The notes beneath the pieces were generated by a model. The model ran no database searches and was not told the DNA's origin. It saw nothing but the letters and a program-made list of their open reading frames with translations. From Drosophila persimilis (Eukaryota > Arthropoda > Insecta > Diptera > Drosophilidae), in the NCBI RefSeq assembly GCF_003286085.1, contig NW_020825713.1, positions 62,001 through 126,000 of the forward strand: a stretch of DNA of 64,000 bases, in the 5' to 3' direction. The translations under genes were made by a program, and so were the position numbers. The stretch's first letter is position 1. Each line of letters starts with the position of its first letter. Below, one piece after another: positions 12,250-25,262 of this stretch.

Positions 12250-12544
12250 CTTGCCGACTTCGTAAGGGCCACTTGCGGTAGCGCGCTACCGTAACGTCCT
12301 CGCCCCGTAAGGGGCGCGACCCACGAAACCGTAAGCTACGTATACATCCCCTTATGGGATTAGATAAGTACTACATCCAATGTAAACATCTTCTTACTCG
12401 CACCGCTCAAGCAGGATAGGGGGAGGGTATTAATACTTCTAGTTAAGACAGGCAGGTTCTAACCGACAGGCATTTTCTCCCTAGAATCGACAGAAGACAT
12501 GAAGCGTCTAAGAGATGGAAGGCAAGCTCGGCCCCTAGGGGCAA

Positions 12545-13477
12545 ATGGTGATACAATGGCAACAAACACACGACCCGCGGACCGATGCCGAAGAGGAAGT
12601 GGAGCCCGATGGTCGCTTCGCAACCGCAGGTGTCCGCTCGGCGCTCAATCGCGACGTCGCCGCCCTGAATCGCCTTTGGCTCGGGAGTTACGGGGCTGCC
12701 ATAGACGACGACAATGCGACCACGGACACCGACGAGCACGAGACGATCCTGCGCGACGCTCCAAGCCTGGCGTCCACGCTGCAGTTCGAAGGGAGCGGAC
12801 ACCCAGTGGCTCGCGGAAGCGAATGGGACTCGCCCCTTTGGGCCGAGTGGGACCTGGCCGGTCAAGGTCGAGTAGTCACCCCTCCAGCTGTACGCAACGA
12901 GGACGAATCCGGTGATGGTGCTGGGCCACACTACTCTGACGTGTCTAACGCGAGCGATGCAGGGGAAGGAGCAGGACCCCAACGCGACGACGGAGGGTCC
13001 GATTCCGGGTCCCTCATGAACCTGGACTTCGCGCCACAAGCGAACCAGCATTGGGCACCAGCCCACCCATCGGGGTCAGCTGACATCCCGCCCCCCCTCT
13101 TTGCCGCCCACGCCGGACTACCCCCACAACGTCCCGATGAGGAAGTACGCGACTTCGGCTCCGAAGAGAGCCTCCCGCTGGAGTATGGCGAGATGGCCGA
13201 CCTGCTGCAAATCCTCCGACTCCACCCTACGGTAGCCGCTGTGCAGGACGACCCCGAATGGGCAGAGGCTCCCCCCGAATGGCGGACCAACGCGCCAGGG
13301 CGGCGGTTGCCCCGGGACCTCATATCCAACATCACCGTGTTCTTACGCGATCGAGCCTACCGACTGGGAGTCCGGCGACTGGAGGTCCACGACGGCACCT
13401 GCTTTCGCGTCAAAATTACCCGTAGCCGGGCTGTCACAGTCACTCTTCGGCACCCCCGAAGTATGGAGGGGGTGTGA
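12545..13477 (+). CDS. Extra 3' ORF of the Osvaldo/Ulysses-like element, unknown product
   Basis: About 310 codons between the integrase and the 3' LTR, where envelope genes sit in some gypsy elements. I see no signal peptide, membrane segment or cysteine pattern, so it is not a recognisable envelope. The N-terminal part is rich in D, E, G and P. The C-terminal 80 residues are more globular (DLISNITVFLRDRAYRLGVR, then TCFRVKITRSRAVTVTLR). It could be an accessory protein or a chance open frame in GC-rich DNA. Confidence 0.4.
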   Translation: MVIQWQQTHDPRTDAEEEVEPDGRFATAGVRSALNRDVAALNRLWLGSYGAAIDDDNATTDTDEHETILRDAPSLASTLQFEGSGHPVARGSEWDSPLWAEWDLAGQGRVVTPPAVRNEDESGDGAGPHYSDVSNASDAGEGAGPQRDDGGSDSGSLMNLDFAPQANQHWAPAHPSGSADIPPPLFAAHAGLPPQRPDEEVRDFGSEESLPLEYGEMADLLQILRLHPTVAAVQDDPEWAEAPPEWRTNAPGRRLPRDLISNITVFLRDRAYRLGVRRLEVHDGTCFRVKITRSRAVTVTLRHPRSMEGV

Positions 13478-16119
13478 GGGAGCGTACGCTCCACCCACAT
13501 TTTTTCCACCCATCATCTTGCCGGCATTTTCCCACTGGAGGGACCCGAAATTATTTCATTGGAATTAAGATTTTTGACTTTTTATTTTCTAGGTTTAAGC
13601 ATTGACTGTTCAGTTTTAGGTTAAGGGGGAGGGGGGAAGGCCACGAAGGCCACTTGTTATTAATTTTTTATTATACGGCCCGAGGGGTCTCTAAGCCCCA
13701 CGTAGCTTGCTATTTTCTTAAAAGGGGGGCGAGTCGCGATCACGGCGGACGCCACTGGCTTTCCAGAACCAAGACCCAACAACAACGACGCGGCAGCGGC
13801 CAAAGAGAGACGAGGAAAACAACGGGATCCAGCGAGCCGCCGGCATCGACGCAGCCACGGCAGAGCGGAAGGCGCTGACAAGATAAGCCAACAGCATCGA
13901 CGCAGCAGCGGCCGAGGAGAAGCGCTGACAAGACAAGCCGACAGCATCAACGCAGCAGCGGCAGAAGAGGGCCGCTGAGAACAGCAATCAAATCCAGCAA
14001 CGACGCCCCAGCAGTGGAAAAGAGAGGCGAAAGTCACCGGCGCAGCTACAGACGCCAAAAGAGAGGGGAAATAACGACGCTAGCCGCCCACGCCGACGCT
14101 GGATCGGCAGAGCCAGCAGAACGCCGGCTCTGAGGCTGGGAAAACGTGAAAAGGAAGGCAGTTAGAGGAGAGGCAGTCGTAGGAATCGGACGCGTTGACG
14201 GAAGAAAAAATCTGAGTGGCGCGCGAAAAGAAAAGGAACACACGTGGCGGACTACTTCGAAATTAACGCGATCAGCAGTGCGCGAAGGATCCGTCATCGA
14301 CACTACGTTTACGGAGGCGGGATCCTGCACCGGCGCTGCAATCCCGGGGAAAAGAGGAGGCTTTCGACAAGCACAAGCGTGGGAGTAGAGGGGTAAGCGA
14401 GTCTCAAGACGTGCATGCGGGCTGCTGAGCGGTGCGATAGGTAGGGAACCAAAGAAGAATAAAGTGAAATGTAACGAATATAACGAAAACATAGCCTGGT
14501 CACCAACAATCTATATGCTAGGGAACCTGAATGCCCGGGGCTTCATCTTCCCCGCCCTTCCCCACGCCTCTTGCCCGAGTCTCCCTCTTTGGCTACACCC
14601 ACGTGGTGATCCGTATTCGCTCCGGATGCCCGTCGGGACCCCCGCGTGATTCCCCAGTAGTTCGTAGCCCAACAGGATCCTGAGACCGCTGTCCGGCGAT
14701 TGCCTAGGCGTTCTCGGTGACAACTGTTGGCGTTCCCCCCGCATGATTCCCTCCAGTAGTTTGTGACCCCGCAGTACCCCAGTAGTTCCCAGGGTCCCGA
14801 AGGCGCTGTCCGGCGATTGCCTAAGCCCTCTCGGCGATGCCTGCCCTGTATGATAAAGACTTTCGCGGTAACGTTTAGTCTGATAGTGTCCCGTGAGTGC
14901 TATCCGGCGATTGCCTAGGTACTCTCGGCGATATGCGTCGGTATCCCCGTATTCGTAGTGATTCTTAGTTCGACAGCGTCCCGTAAGTGCTATCCGGCGA
15001 CTGCCTAGGCACTCTCGGCGACGCTTGGCGATATCCCCGACCCCCCGTAGTAATTCTTAGTTCGACAGCGTCCCGTAAGTGCTATCCGGCGATTGCCTAG
15101 GCACCCTCGGCAACGCTTGTCGGTGTCTCCGACCCCCGTAGCAATCCTTAGTTCGACAGTGTCCCGTGAGTGCTATCCGGCGATTGCCTAGGCACCCTCG
15201 GCGATGCTCGTCGATGTCTCCGACCCCGTAGCAATTCTTAGTTCGACAGTTTCCCGTGAGTACCATCCGGCGATTGCCTAGGTGCCCTCGGCGACGCTTG
15301 TCGATACCTCCGGCCCCGTAGTAGTTCTTAGTTCGACAGGATCCCGGGAGCGCTATCCGGCGATTGCCTAAGCCCTCCCGGCGATGCTTGCCGATATCTC
15401 CGACCCTCGTAGTAATTCTTAGTCCGACGGAGCCCCCGCGAGTGCTGTCCGGCGATAGCCTAGGTACTCGCGGTGGTATTTGTCGGTATCCCCGCATAGC
15501 AAAGACCTTCGTAGTAGTTCTTAGTTCGACAGGATCCCGGGGGCGCTATCCGGCGATTGCCTAAGCCCTCCCGGCGATGCTTGCCGATATCTCCGACCCT
15601 CGTAGTAATTCTTAGTCCGACGGGGCCCCCGTGAGTGCTGTCCGGCGATAGCCTAGGTACTCGCGGTGGTATTTGTCGGTATCCCCGCATAGCAAAGACC
15701 TTCGTAGCGATTTTTAGTCCGACAAGGTCCCGTGAGTGTTATCCGGCGATGGCCTAGACACTCTCGGTGATACATGTTGGTTTCCCCGCATAGCAACGAC
15801 CTTCGTAGTAGTTCTTAGTTCGACGGGATCCCGAGAGCGCTGTCCGGCGATTGCCTAAGCCCTCTCGGCGATGCCTGTCGATATCTCCGACCCTCGTAGT
15901 AATTCTTAGTCCGACAGGGCCACGTAAGCGCTGTCCGGCGATTGCCACTGCCACGCCCCGTACTGTTCCCTTTCCTCTCGGTCGCTCCTGTCTGGGGATT
16001 GCCTCCCTGTCCCGTCGACGGCCCCGAACTCGGAGTCCCGGCAAATTATAAATATTGCTGTAATTTCGACCCTGGAGTAGACTGAGATATGTACCCCAGC
16101 CCAGGATCGCTTCCTTACA
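13473..16119 (+). repeat. 3' LTR of the Osvaldo/Ulysses-like element
   Basis: It matches the LTR at 3006-5473. It has one copy of the 115-bp repeat instead of about three, and about fourteen copies of the 90-bp repeat instead of about ten. It is preceded by the purine tract gtatggaggggg and followed by the target duplicate acgc. Confidence 0.85.
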
Positions 16120-16597
16120 ACGCAAAATTGTCAAAATACACATAAAACATACTTACCTGCCAGTCCACCGACAGAGCTGCCCCTCCAGCAGCTGCCACGT
16201 CAATTTCGCCACCCTTTTCCTGCCAAATGGGCGAAATTTGGAGTCCATATCGCCGTCGCCAACAACATACAGGTCCACAGGCTGCCACTGAAAAAAGAAG
16301 AAAAATCATCAATTCACGCATCAACACAAAATAGCCAATACTCTCACTAATCACACTTACCTGCCACTACACATACAGATCAAACCTCTCCAGAAGCTGG
16401 CTCGCCACTAACCGCAACATTTTGTTGCAAGTTGTGCCCAATCTGGAGGCTCCGATTATGCTGCCGCCAACTGATGGCCGTGACGTCACGCCATCATCAC
16501 AAAACGGCAGCAATCCAACGAGGCCAGCCACTACAGACGACACTGGCCAGCGCGCCATCTCCATCGACAGTGCATCCTGGGTGTCCGGACCAGCAGT
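16120..16597 (+). mobile_element. LINE-array 3' UTR segment, truncated (unit -1)
   Basis: It continues the unit interrupted at 3005 (cacatctacgc | acgcaaaattg). It carries the aaacatacttacctgccag stretch and the block that follows in all units. At 16597/16598 it stops within ggaccagcag and joins the middle of a DINE-1. The distal 3' UTR, the oligo(A) joint and the first half of that DINE-1 are missing, which indicates a deletion. Confidence 0.75.
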
Positions 16598-17176
16598 TCA
16601 AGGATCTCAGAACCTATAAGAGCCAGAGCAACCAAATTTGGTATCCACACTCCTGTGATATCGGACCTTGACCGTTTCGTGTCCAAATTTCGCCACACCC
16701 CCTTCCGCCCCCGCAAAGGACGAAAATCTGAGGCAACCACAAATCTCAGAGACTATTAAGGCTAGAGTAACCAAATTTGGTACACACACTCCTTTAAGAT
16801 GTCACTATAAAACGTATATCTCAGAATTTCGCCCCACCCCCTTCCGCCCCCACAAAGGACGAGAATCTGTTGCATCCACAATATTGCAGATTCGAGAAAA
16901 CTAAAAACGCAGAATCATAGATAATGACCATATCTATCAGATTGCTGAATCTGGATCAGATCAGATCATTTTTATAGCCATAAGGAAGAAATCAATTTGC
17001 AGTGGCTACGCAGCGCCCGACGTCACGCTCAGACTGATTTTCTGTCTCTCTCGCACGCACTCTTTGTCGTGTCGTTAAATATTAGCGGCGTCTGCCGGAG
17101 GAGAGCCATACTGACTTAGTATCGGCTATAACCGTAGAGTTGCGGTGTCCGCAGCAACTCACAACGTTCCCCCTCG

Positions 17177-18314
17177 TTTGTTTTGTGTTTTGTCGGGCAT
17201 AGTGCGTGGATAAATATATGTTGATCGGGACTAAGAACATTAATTAATTAACAATTGTGCCAATACAAAACAATATAACAAACAATATAGGGCCGACGAC
17301 AGTGAAAGTGGAAGCCATTTTTCCCAATCTCGACCACGCAGCAGAACCAAGCTGCAGACCATAAAGATGAGGAAAACCATCTCATTTGACGCCACTGGAC
17401 CAGGCCAGTATGAAGTTGCTCCAAATCTGACGACGCTCCCCATGGACAATCCGGCTACACAGACATCTGCCGTGGGCGGTGAGTGCGTGTCCCATTCCTC
17501 TGACCCTGATGTGTCCACCAAGCCCCATGGTCGGTCCCACTACGAGTCGATGCTCGACTCCGAGGGGGATGCGAAGCTGGCGGAGATGGACTCCCCAGTG
17601 AGCTCACTCGAGAGGACGGTGGTCGAATTCGACCGACGCTTCAGGGACAGGGGCCTCCGCGATCAAATTGAGCCGACAATCCTAGCCAGAAATGACGTCA
17701 TCACCCACACACTAACACACAGTCAGGCAGGGACGCCGCCAAAAACCGCAAAGGCAGGCCGAAATAGCGGCACTCTCGCTCTTACTAACGAGCACATCAA
17801 TTCGCACAACAACAAGTGCCAAGCCCCTTTGAGTTCGCGCCAAACAGCCAGCGACCAGGCATTGCAATCAAATCCAGGACTGAGTGACGCCTGCGCTCTC
17901 TCGCCAGCCGCTATTCTAAAGCCCAACAAACGTTTGCCGCCAAACGCATCGAAACAAAAACCAAAACGTACACATACATTCACACAAGCCAAAAAGAGAG
18001 ATGCAACAAATAAATGACCAGCAACAGCAGCAGCAGCAAAGAAATGACAAATATAAACAACAACAATTGACGACACTTGACCCCCTTAACAAAGGAGCAA
18101 ATAACGGACTCATCCTATCGATCGTCTCTCAAATGGAGATGCACGGCGATCGATACGGATACAGATGACGAAGAAATTACATTTCTGCCAATAGCAACGC
18201 CGCTATTCAAAAGCAAATGAGCAGCAGAGGGAACAGCAACAGCAACAGATGGAGACGGAGACCGAACGCCCACAGCCGCAGCAACAACAATATCAACAAC
18301 AACAGCATCAGCCA
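17177..18314 (+). pseudogene. gag: Truncated LINE gag fragment, unit 0
   Basis: 216 codons (17367-18017) plus frame-broken homology to the inverted DINE-1. The product is identical to that of the copy at 1421-2071. It lacks the zinc knuckles and downstream pol. Confidence 0.75.
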
Positions 18315-18950
18315 CGAGGGGGAACGTTATGAGTTGCTGCGGACACCGCAACTCTACAGTTATACCCGATACTAAGTCAGTATGGCTCTCCTCCGGCAGA
18401 CGGCGCTAATATTAAACGACACGACAAAGAGTGCATGCGAGAGAGACAGAAAATCAGTCTGAGCGTGACGTCGGGCGCTGGGTAGCCACTGAAAATTGTT
18501 TTTTTTTTGCTTTTCGGCTATAAAAATTATCCGATCTGATCCAAATTCAGCAACTGGATAGATATGGTCATTCTCTATGATTCTGCGTTTTTGGTTTTAT
18601 CGTATCTTTAAAAATGTGGATGCCACAGATTTTCGTCCTTTGTGGGGGCGGAAGTGGGCGGGGCGAAGTTTTGAAATATTTTTGTAGCAGTGACCTATCA
18701 CAGAAGTCTGGATCCAAAAAATCGTTGCTCTAGCTCTTATAGTCTTTGAGCACTAGGCGCTGAAGGGGACGGACAGACGGACGGACGGACAGACGGACAG
18801 ACAGACAGGGCTAAATCGACTCGGCTATTGATGCTGATCAAGAATATATATACTTTATGGGGTCGGAAACGATTCCTTCTGGACGTTACACACATCCACT
18901 TTTACCACAAATCTAATATACCCCAATACTCATTTTGAGTATCGGGTATA

Positions 18951-20098
18951 AAACGTCAATTCGCACATCTACGCAAAATTGTCAAAATACACATAAAACA
19001 TACTTACCTGCCAGTCCACCGACAGAGCTGCCCCTCCAGCAGCTGCCACGTCAATTTCGCCACCCTTTTCCTGCCAAATGTGCGAAATTTGGAGTCCATA
19101 TCGCCGTCGCCAACAACATACAGGTCCACAGGCTGCCACTGAAAAAAGAAGAAAAATCATCAATTCACGCATCAACACAAAATAGCCAATACTCTCACTA
19201 ATCACACTTACCTGCCACTACACATACAGATCAAACCTCTCCAGAAGCTGGCTCGCCACTAACCGCAACATTTTGTTGCAAGTTGTGCCCAATCTGGAGG
19301 CTCCGATTATGCTGCCGCCAACTGATGGCCGTGACGTCACGCCATCATCACAAAACGGCAGCAATCCAACGAGGCCACACTGGCCAGCGCGCCATCTCCA
19401 TCGACAGTGCATCCTGGGTGTCCGGACCAGCAGCCACTCGGATGCAGCCAAATTACGTTCGTCCTCAGCCAATTCTGTTGGTCGACGCATCTCGGTGCCA
19501 ATCTCCAGATCTCCAGGCAGAAGCAACGTGGGCAGCAGGAGAAGAGTCGCTCGCTATTTACCATCACCGTGCACGCCAACTCCAAGTTCAAGTCTCCGCC
19601 AATTCCGATGCCGCAGATGCGTGTTCTGCTGCATCAATCACATGTGCACATCCAGCGCTGAGGCGGATGCGCCCTGTGCCATCCACTCTGCTCCAGACGA
19701 CGACGATGTTCCTCCAGTACCTAAAATCGAAAATAAATAAAATGAAAATAGTCTATAAATGTTATTAATGTTGCAATTTGTCCAATACTTATCTCTTTGT
19801 GACCACCTGTTTCTATTAATGTACGTCAATTCTTGTGAATGACAAATTAGGGCTGCCAGATGTTAATTTATGTTCCATGTCAAACGTCTGTTAGAACCAT
19901 GTTAATGTCAATTGCCCGCAAAAATTAAAAAAAAAACCTTATTCTTGTCAATCAAGCTTTCACAAATATTGCCGACATACAGGTAATGGAAAGTGCTTAA
20001 TAAGTTGATCGCCAGACTAGCATAGCTGGCGGGCGAGTGTTCGCATCGTCGAAGCGAAAGACGGGTGCGCTCTCGCAGCAATTAATTTGGAAAAAAAA
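18951..20098 (+). mobile_element. LINE 3' UTR, unit 0
   Basis: The 1.15-kb 3' UTR is related to that of element B. An open stretch (19273-19740) ends in APDDDDVPPVPKIENK, alignable with the same region of B. Polyadenylation-like AATAAA lies near 19735. The CGCCAG/CTGGCG hairpin is at 20010-20031 and oligo(A) at 20091-20098. On the - strand, TTTTTTCAG acceptor-like and CAG/GTAAG donor-like sites bracket short blocks, as in B. Confidence 0.65.
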
Positions 20099-21224
20099 GA
20101 CTTGTGTTTTTATACCCGATACTCAAAATGAGTATTGGGGTATATTAGATGTGTGGTGAAAGTGGATGTGTGTAACGTCCAGAAGGAATCGTTTCCGACC
20201 CCATAAAGTATAGATATTCTTGATCAGCATCAATAGCCGAGTCGATTGAGCCATGTCTGTCTGTCCGTCTGTCCATCCGTCCGTCTGTCCGTCCCCTTCA
20301 GCGCCTAATGCTCTATAAGACTATAAGAGCTAGAGCAACGATGTTTTGGATCCAGACTTCTGTGATATGTCACTGCTACAAAAATATTTCAAAACTTTGC
20401 CCCGCCCACTTCCGCCTCCACAAAGGGCGAAAATCTGTGGCATCCACAATTTTAAAGATACGAGAAAACTAATCGTAGAGATACGCAGAATCGTAGAAGA
20501 TGACTATATCTTCTAGAGTGCAAAATCTGAACCAGATCGTATAATTATTATAGCCAGAATCACGAAAACAATTTCACTCTTTCTCGCTCTGTCTCACTCT
20601 AACACACAGGTTTCATGGTCGGTTTTGCCAATTGCAAAATATGAGTTCAAGGATCTCAGAACCTATAAGAGCCAGAGCAACCAAATTTGGTATCCACACT
20701 CCTGTGATATCGGACCTTGACCGTTTCGTGTCCAAATTTCGCCACACCTCTTCCGCCCCCGCAAAGGACGAAAATCTGAGGCAACCACAAATCTCAGAGA
20801 CTATTAAGGCTAGAGTAACCAAATTTGGTACACACACTCCTTTAAGATGTCACTATAAAACGTATATCTCAGAATTTCGCCCCACCCCCTTCCGCCCCCA
20901 CAAAGGACGAGAATCTGTTGCATCCACAATATTGCAGATTCGAGAAAACTAAAAACGCAGAATCATAGATAATGACCATATCTATCAGATTGCTGAATCT
21001 GGATCAGATCAGATCATTTTTATAGCCATTAGGAAGAAATCAATTTGCAGTGGCTACGCAGCGCCCGACGTCACGCTCAGACTGATTTTCTGTCTCTCTC
21101 GCACGCACTCTTTGTCGTGTCGTTAAATATTAGCGGCGTCTGCCGGAGGAGAGCCATACTGACTTAGTATCGGGTATAACCGTAGAGTTGCGGTGTCCGC
21201 AGCAACTCACAACGTTCCCCCTCG

Positions 21225-22362
21225 TTTGTTTTGTGTTTTGTCGGGCATAGTGCGTGGATAAATATATGTTGATCGGGACTAAGAACATTAATTAATTAAC
21301 AATTGTGCCAATACAAAGCAATATAACAAACAATATAGGGCCGACGACAGTGAAAGTGGAAGCCATTTTTCCCAATCTCGACCACGCAGCAGAACCAAGC
21401 TGCAGACCATAAAGATGAGGAAAACCATCTCATTTGACGCCACTGGATCAGGCCAGTATGAAGTTGCTCCAAATCTGACGACGCTCCCCATGGACAATCC
21501 GGCTACACAGACATCTGCCGTGGGCGGTGAGTGCGTGTCCCATTCCTCTGACCCTGATGTGTCCACCAAGCCCCATGGTCGGTCCCACTACGAGTCGATG
21601 CTCGACTCCGAGGGGGATGCGAAGCTGGCGGAGATGGACTCCCCAGTGAGCTCACTCGAGAGGACGGTGGTCGAATTCGACCGACGCTTCAGGGACAGGG
21701 GCCTCCGCGATCAAATTGAGCCGACAATCCTAGCCAGAAATGACGTCATCACCCACACACTAACACACAGTCAGGCAGGGACGCCGCCAAAAACCGCAAA
21801 GGCAGGCCGAAATAGCGGCACTCTCGCTCTTACTAACGAGCACATCAACTCGCACAACAACAAGTGCCAAGCCCCTTTGAGTTCGCGCCAAACAGCCAGC
21901 GACCAGGCATTGCAATCAAATCCAGGACTGAGTGACGCCTGCGCTCTCTCGCCAGCCGCTATTCTAAAGCCCAACAAACGTTTGCCGCCAAACGCATCGA
22001 AACAAAAACCAAAACGTACACATACATTCACACAAGCCAAAAAGAGAGATGCAACAAATAAATGACCAGCAACAGCAGCAGCAGCAAAGAAATGACAAAT
22101 ATAAACAACAACAATTGACGACACTTGACCCCCTTAACAAAGGAGCAAATAACGGACTCATCCTATCGATCGTCTCTCAAATGGAGATGCACGGCGATCG
22201 ATACGGATACAGATGACGAAGAAATTACATTTCTGCCAATAGCAACGCCGCTATTCAAAAGCAAATGAGCAGCAGAGGGAACAGCAACAGCAACAGATGG
22301 AGACGGAGACCGAACGCCCACAGCCGCAGCAACAACAATATCAACAACAACAGCATCAGCCA
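21225..22362 (+). pseudogene. gag: Truncated LINE gag fragment, unit 1
   Basis: Open for 216 codons at 21415-22065, with one residue change from the other copies near the start. It has the same truncation by an inverted DINE-1 and no zinc knuckle. It is non-functional as Gag. Confidence 0.75.
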
Positions 22363-22997
22363 CGAGGAGGAACGTTATGAGTTGCTGCGGACACCGCAAC
22401 TCTACAGTTATACCCGATACTAAGTCAGTATGGCTCTCCTCCGGCAGACGGCGCTAATATTAAACGACACGACAAAGAGTGCATGCGAGAGAGACAGAAA
22501 ATCAGTCTGAGCGTGACGTCGGGCGCTGGGTAGCCACTGAAAATTGTTTTTTTTTGCTTTTCGGCTATAAAAATTATCCGATCTGATCCAAATTCAGCAA
22601 CTGGATAGATATGGTCATTCTCTATGATTCTGCGTTTTTGGTTTTATCGTATCTTTAAAAATGTGGATGCCACAGATTTTCGCCCTTTGTGGGGGCGGAA
22701 GTAGGCGGGGCAAAGTTTTGAAATATTTTTGTAGCAGTGACATATCACAGAAATCTGAATCCAAAACATCGTTGCTCTAGCTCTTATAGTCTTTGAGCAT
22801 TAGGCGCTGAAGGGGACGGACAGACGGACGGACGGACAGACGGACAGACAGACAGGGCTAAATCGACTCGGCTATTGATGCTGATCAAGAATATCTATAC
22901 TTTATGGGGTCGGAAACGATTCCTTCTGGACGTTACACACATCCACTTTTACCACAAATCTAATATACCCCAATACTCATTTTAAGTATCGGGTATA

Positions 22998-24136
22998 AAA
23001 CGTCAATTCGCACATCTACGCAAAATTGTCAAAATACACATAAAACATACTTACCTGCCAGTCCACCGACAGAGCTGCCCCTCCAGCAGCTGCCACGTCA
23101 ATTTCGCCACCCTTTTCCTGCCAAATGGGCGAAATTTGGAGTCCATATCGCCGTCGCCAACAACATACAGGTCCACAGGCTGCCACTGAAAAAAGAAGAA
23201 AAATCATCAATTCACGCATCAACACAAAATAGCCACTAATCACACTTACCTGCCACTACACATACAGATCAAACCTCTCCAGAAGCTGGCTCGCCACTAA
23301 CCGCAACATTTTGTTGCAAGTTGTGCCCAATCTGGAGGCTCCGATTATGCTGCCGCCAACTGATGGCCGTGACTTCACGCCATCATCACAAAACGGCAGC
23401 AATCCAACGAGGCCACACTGGCCAGCGCGCCATCTCCATCGACAGTGCATCCTGGGTGTCCGGACCAGCAGCCACTCGGATGCAGCCAAATTACGTTCGT
23501 CCTCAGCCAATTCTGTTGGTCGACGCATCTCGGTGCCAATCTCCAGATCTCCAGGCAGAAGCAACGTGGGCAGCAGGAGAAGAGTCGCTCGCTATTTACC
23601 ATCACCGTGCACGCCAACTCCAAGTTCAAGTCTCCGCCAATTCCGATGCCGCAGATGCGTGTTCTGCTGCATCAATCACATGTGCACATCCAGCGCTGAG
23701 GCGGATGCGCCCTGTGCCATCCACTCTGCTCCAGACGACGACGATGTTCCTCCAGTACCTAAAATCGAAAATAAATAAAATGAAAATAGTCTATAAATGT
23801 TATTAATGGTTCAATTTGTCCAATACTTATCTCTTTGTGACCACCTGTTTCTATTAATGTACGTCAATTCTTGTGAATGACAAATTAGGGCTGCCAGATG
23901 TTAATTTATGTTCCATGTCAAACGTCTGTTAGAACCATGTTAATGTCAATTGCCCGCAAAAATTAAAAAAAAAACCTTATTCTTGTCAATCAAGCTTTCA
24001 CAAATATTGCCGACATACAGGTAATGGAAAGTGCTTAATAAGTTGATCGCCAGACTAGCATAGCTGGCGGGCGAGTGTTCTCATCGTCGAAGCGAAAGAC
24101 GGGTGCGCTCTCGCAGCAATTAATTTGGAAAAAAAA
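22998..24136 (+). mobile_element. LINE 3' UTR, unit 1
   Basis: It begins aaacgtcaattcgcacatct after the inverted DINE-1. It is near-identical to the 3' UTRs at 18951 and 28143, with a small deletion in the aaatagcca region. It ends with the hairpin and eight A (24129-24136). Confidence 0.7.
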
Positions 24137-25262
24137 GACTTGTGTTTTTATACCCGATACTCAAAATGAGTATTGGGGTATATTAGATGTGTGGTGAAAG
24201 TGGATGTGTGTAACGTCCAGAAGGAATCGTTTCCGACCCCATAAAGTATAGATATTCTTGATCAGCATCAATAGCCGAGTCGATTGAGCCATGTCTGTCT
24301 GTCCGTCTGTCCATCCGTCCGTCTGTCCGTCCCCTTCAGCGCCTAATGCTCTATAAGACTATAAGAGCTAGAGCAACGATGTTTTGGATCCAGACTTCTG
24401 TGATATGTCACTGCTACAAAAATATTTCAAAACTTTGCCCCGCCCACTTCCGCCTCCACAAAGGGCGAAAATCTGTGGCATCCACAATTTTAAAGATACG
24501 AGAAAACTAATCGTAGAGATACGCAGAATCGTAGAAGATGACTATATCTTCTAGAGTGCAAAATCTGAACCAGATCGTATAATTATTATAGCCAGAATCA
24601 CGAAAACAATTTCACTCTTTCTCGCTCTGTCTCACTCTAACACACAGGTTTCATGGTCGGTTTTGCCAATTGCAAAATATGAGTTCAAGGATCTCAGAAC
24701 CTATAAGAGCCAGAGCAACCAAATTTGGTATCCACACTCCTGTGATATCGGACCTTGACCGTTTCGTGTCCAAATTTCGCCACACCTCTTCCGCCCCCGC
24801 AAAGGACGAAAATCTGAGGCAACCACAAATCTCAGAGACTATTAAGGCTAGAGTAACCAAATTTGGTACACACACTCCTTTAAGATGTCACTATAAAACG
24901 TATATCTCAGAATTTCGCCCCACCCCCTTCCGCCCCCACAAAGGACGAGAATCTGTTGCATCCACAATATTGCAGATTCGAGAAAACTAAAAACGCAGAA
25001 TCATAGATAATGACCATATCTATCAGATTGCTGAATCTGGATCAGATCAGATCATTTTTATAGCCATAAGGAAGAAATCAATTTGCAGTGGCTACGCAGC
25101 GCCCGACGTCACGCTCAGACTGATTTTCTGTCTCTCTCGCACGCACTCTTTGTCGTGTCGTTAAATATTAGCGGCGTCTGCCGGAGGAGAGCCATACTGA
25201 CTTAGTATCGGCTATAACCGTAGAGTTGCGGTGTCCGCAGCAACTCACAACGTTCCCCCTCG

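Larger units (their letters stand above)
3006..16119 (+). mobile_element. LTR retrotransposon, Ty3/gypsy order, Osvaldo/Ulysses-like (fossil)
   Basis: A 13.1-kb element with 2.47-kb and 2.65-kb LTRs (TGTGAGGG...CTTACA), flanked by the 4-bp duplication acgc (3002-3005 and 16120-16123). The primer site TGGCGCCCGAGCAGGGAC at 5476 is complementary to tRNA-Lys type 3' ends, as in Osvaldo and Ulysses. The long LTRs also suit that lineage. The order is leader, gag, protease, RT, RNase H, integrase, a 3' extra ORF, and a purine tract (13461-13472). Apart from copy number of internal repeats the LTRs differ at few positions, so the insertion is young. The pol region appears interrupted about two or three times. 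It inserted in the 3' UTR of a LINE-array unit. Confidence 0.85.
16598..20098 (+). repeat. Tandem array unit 0 (5'-truncated)
   Basis: The order is DINE-1 (16598-17176, left part missing), gag 5' fragment (17177-18314), inverted DINE-1 (18315-18950), and LINE 3' UTR with oligo(A) (18951-20098). Sequence and order match the next two units almost base for base, including the positions of both DINE-1 insertions. The units therefore multiplied after those insertions. Confidence 0.8.
20099..24136 (+). repeat. Tandem array unit 1 (complete, 4,038 bp)
   Basis: 5' stub gacttgtgttttt (20099), DINE-1 (20111-21224), gag fragment (21225-22362), inverted DINE-1 (22363-22997), and 3' UTR to oligo(A) (22998-24136). 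It begins and ends at the same oligo(A)/gacttgtg joint. This is the reference unit for the satellite-like array. Confidence 0.85.

Noticed and set aside
12250-12544. Possible tRNA or small RNA gene between integrase and the extra ORF
   Set aside because: No cloverleaf or A/B box spacing was found. It is plain spacer of the LTR element.
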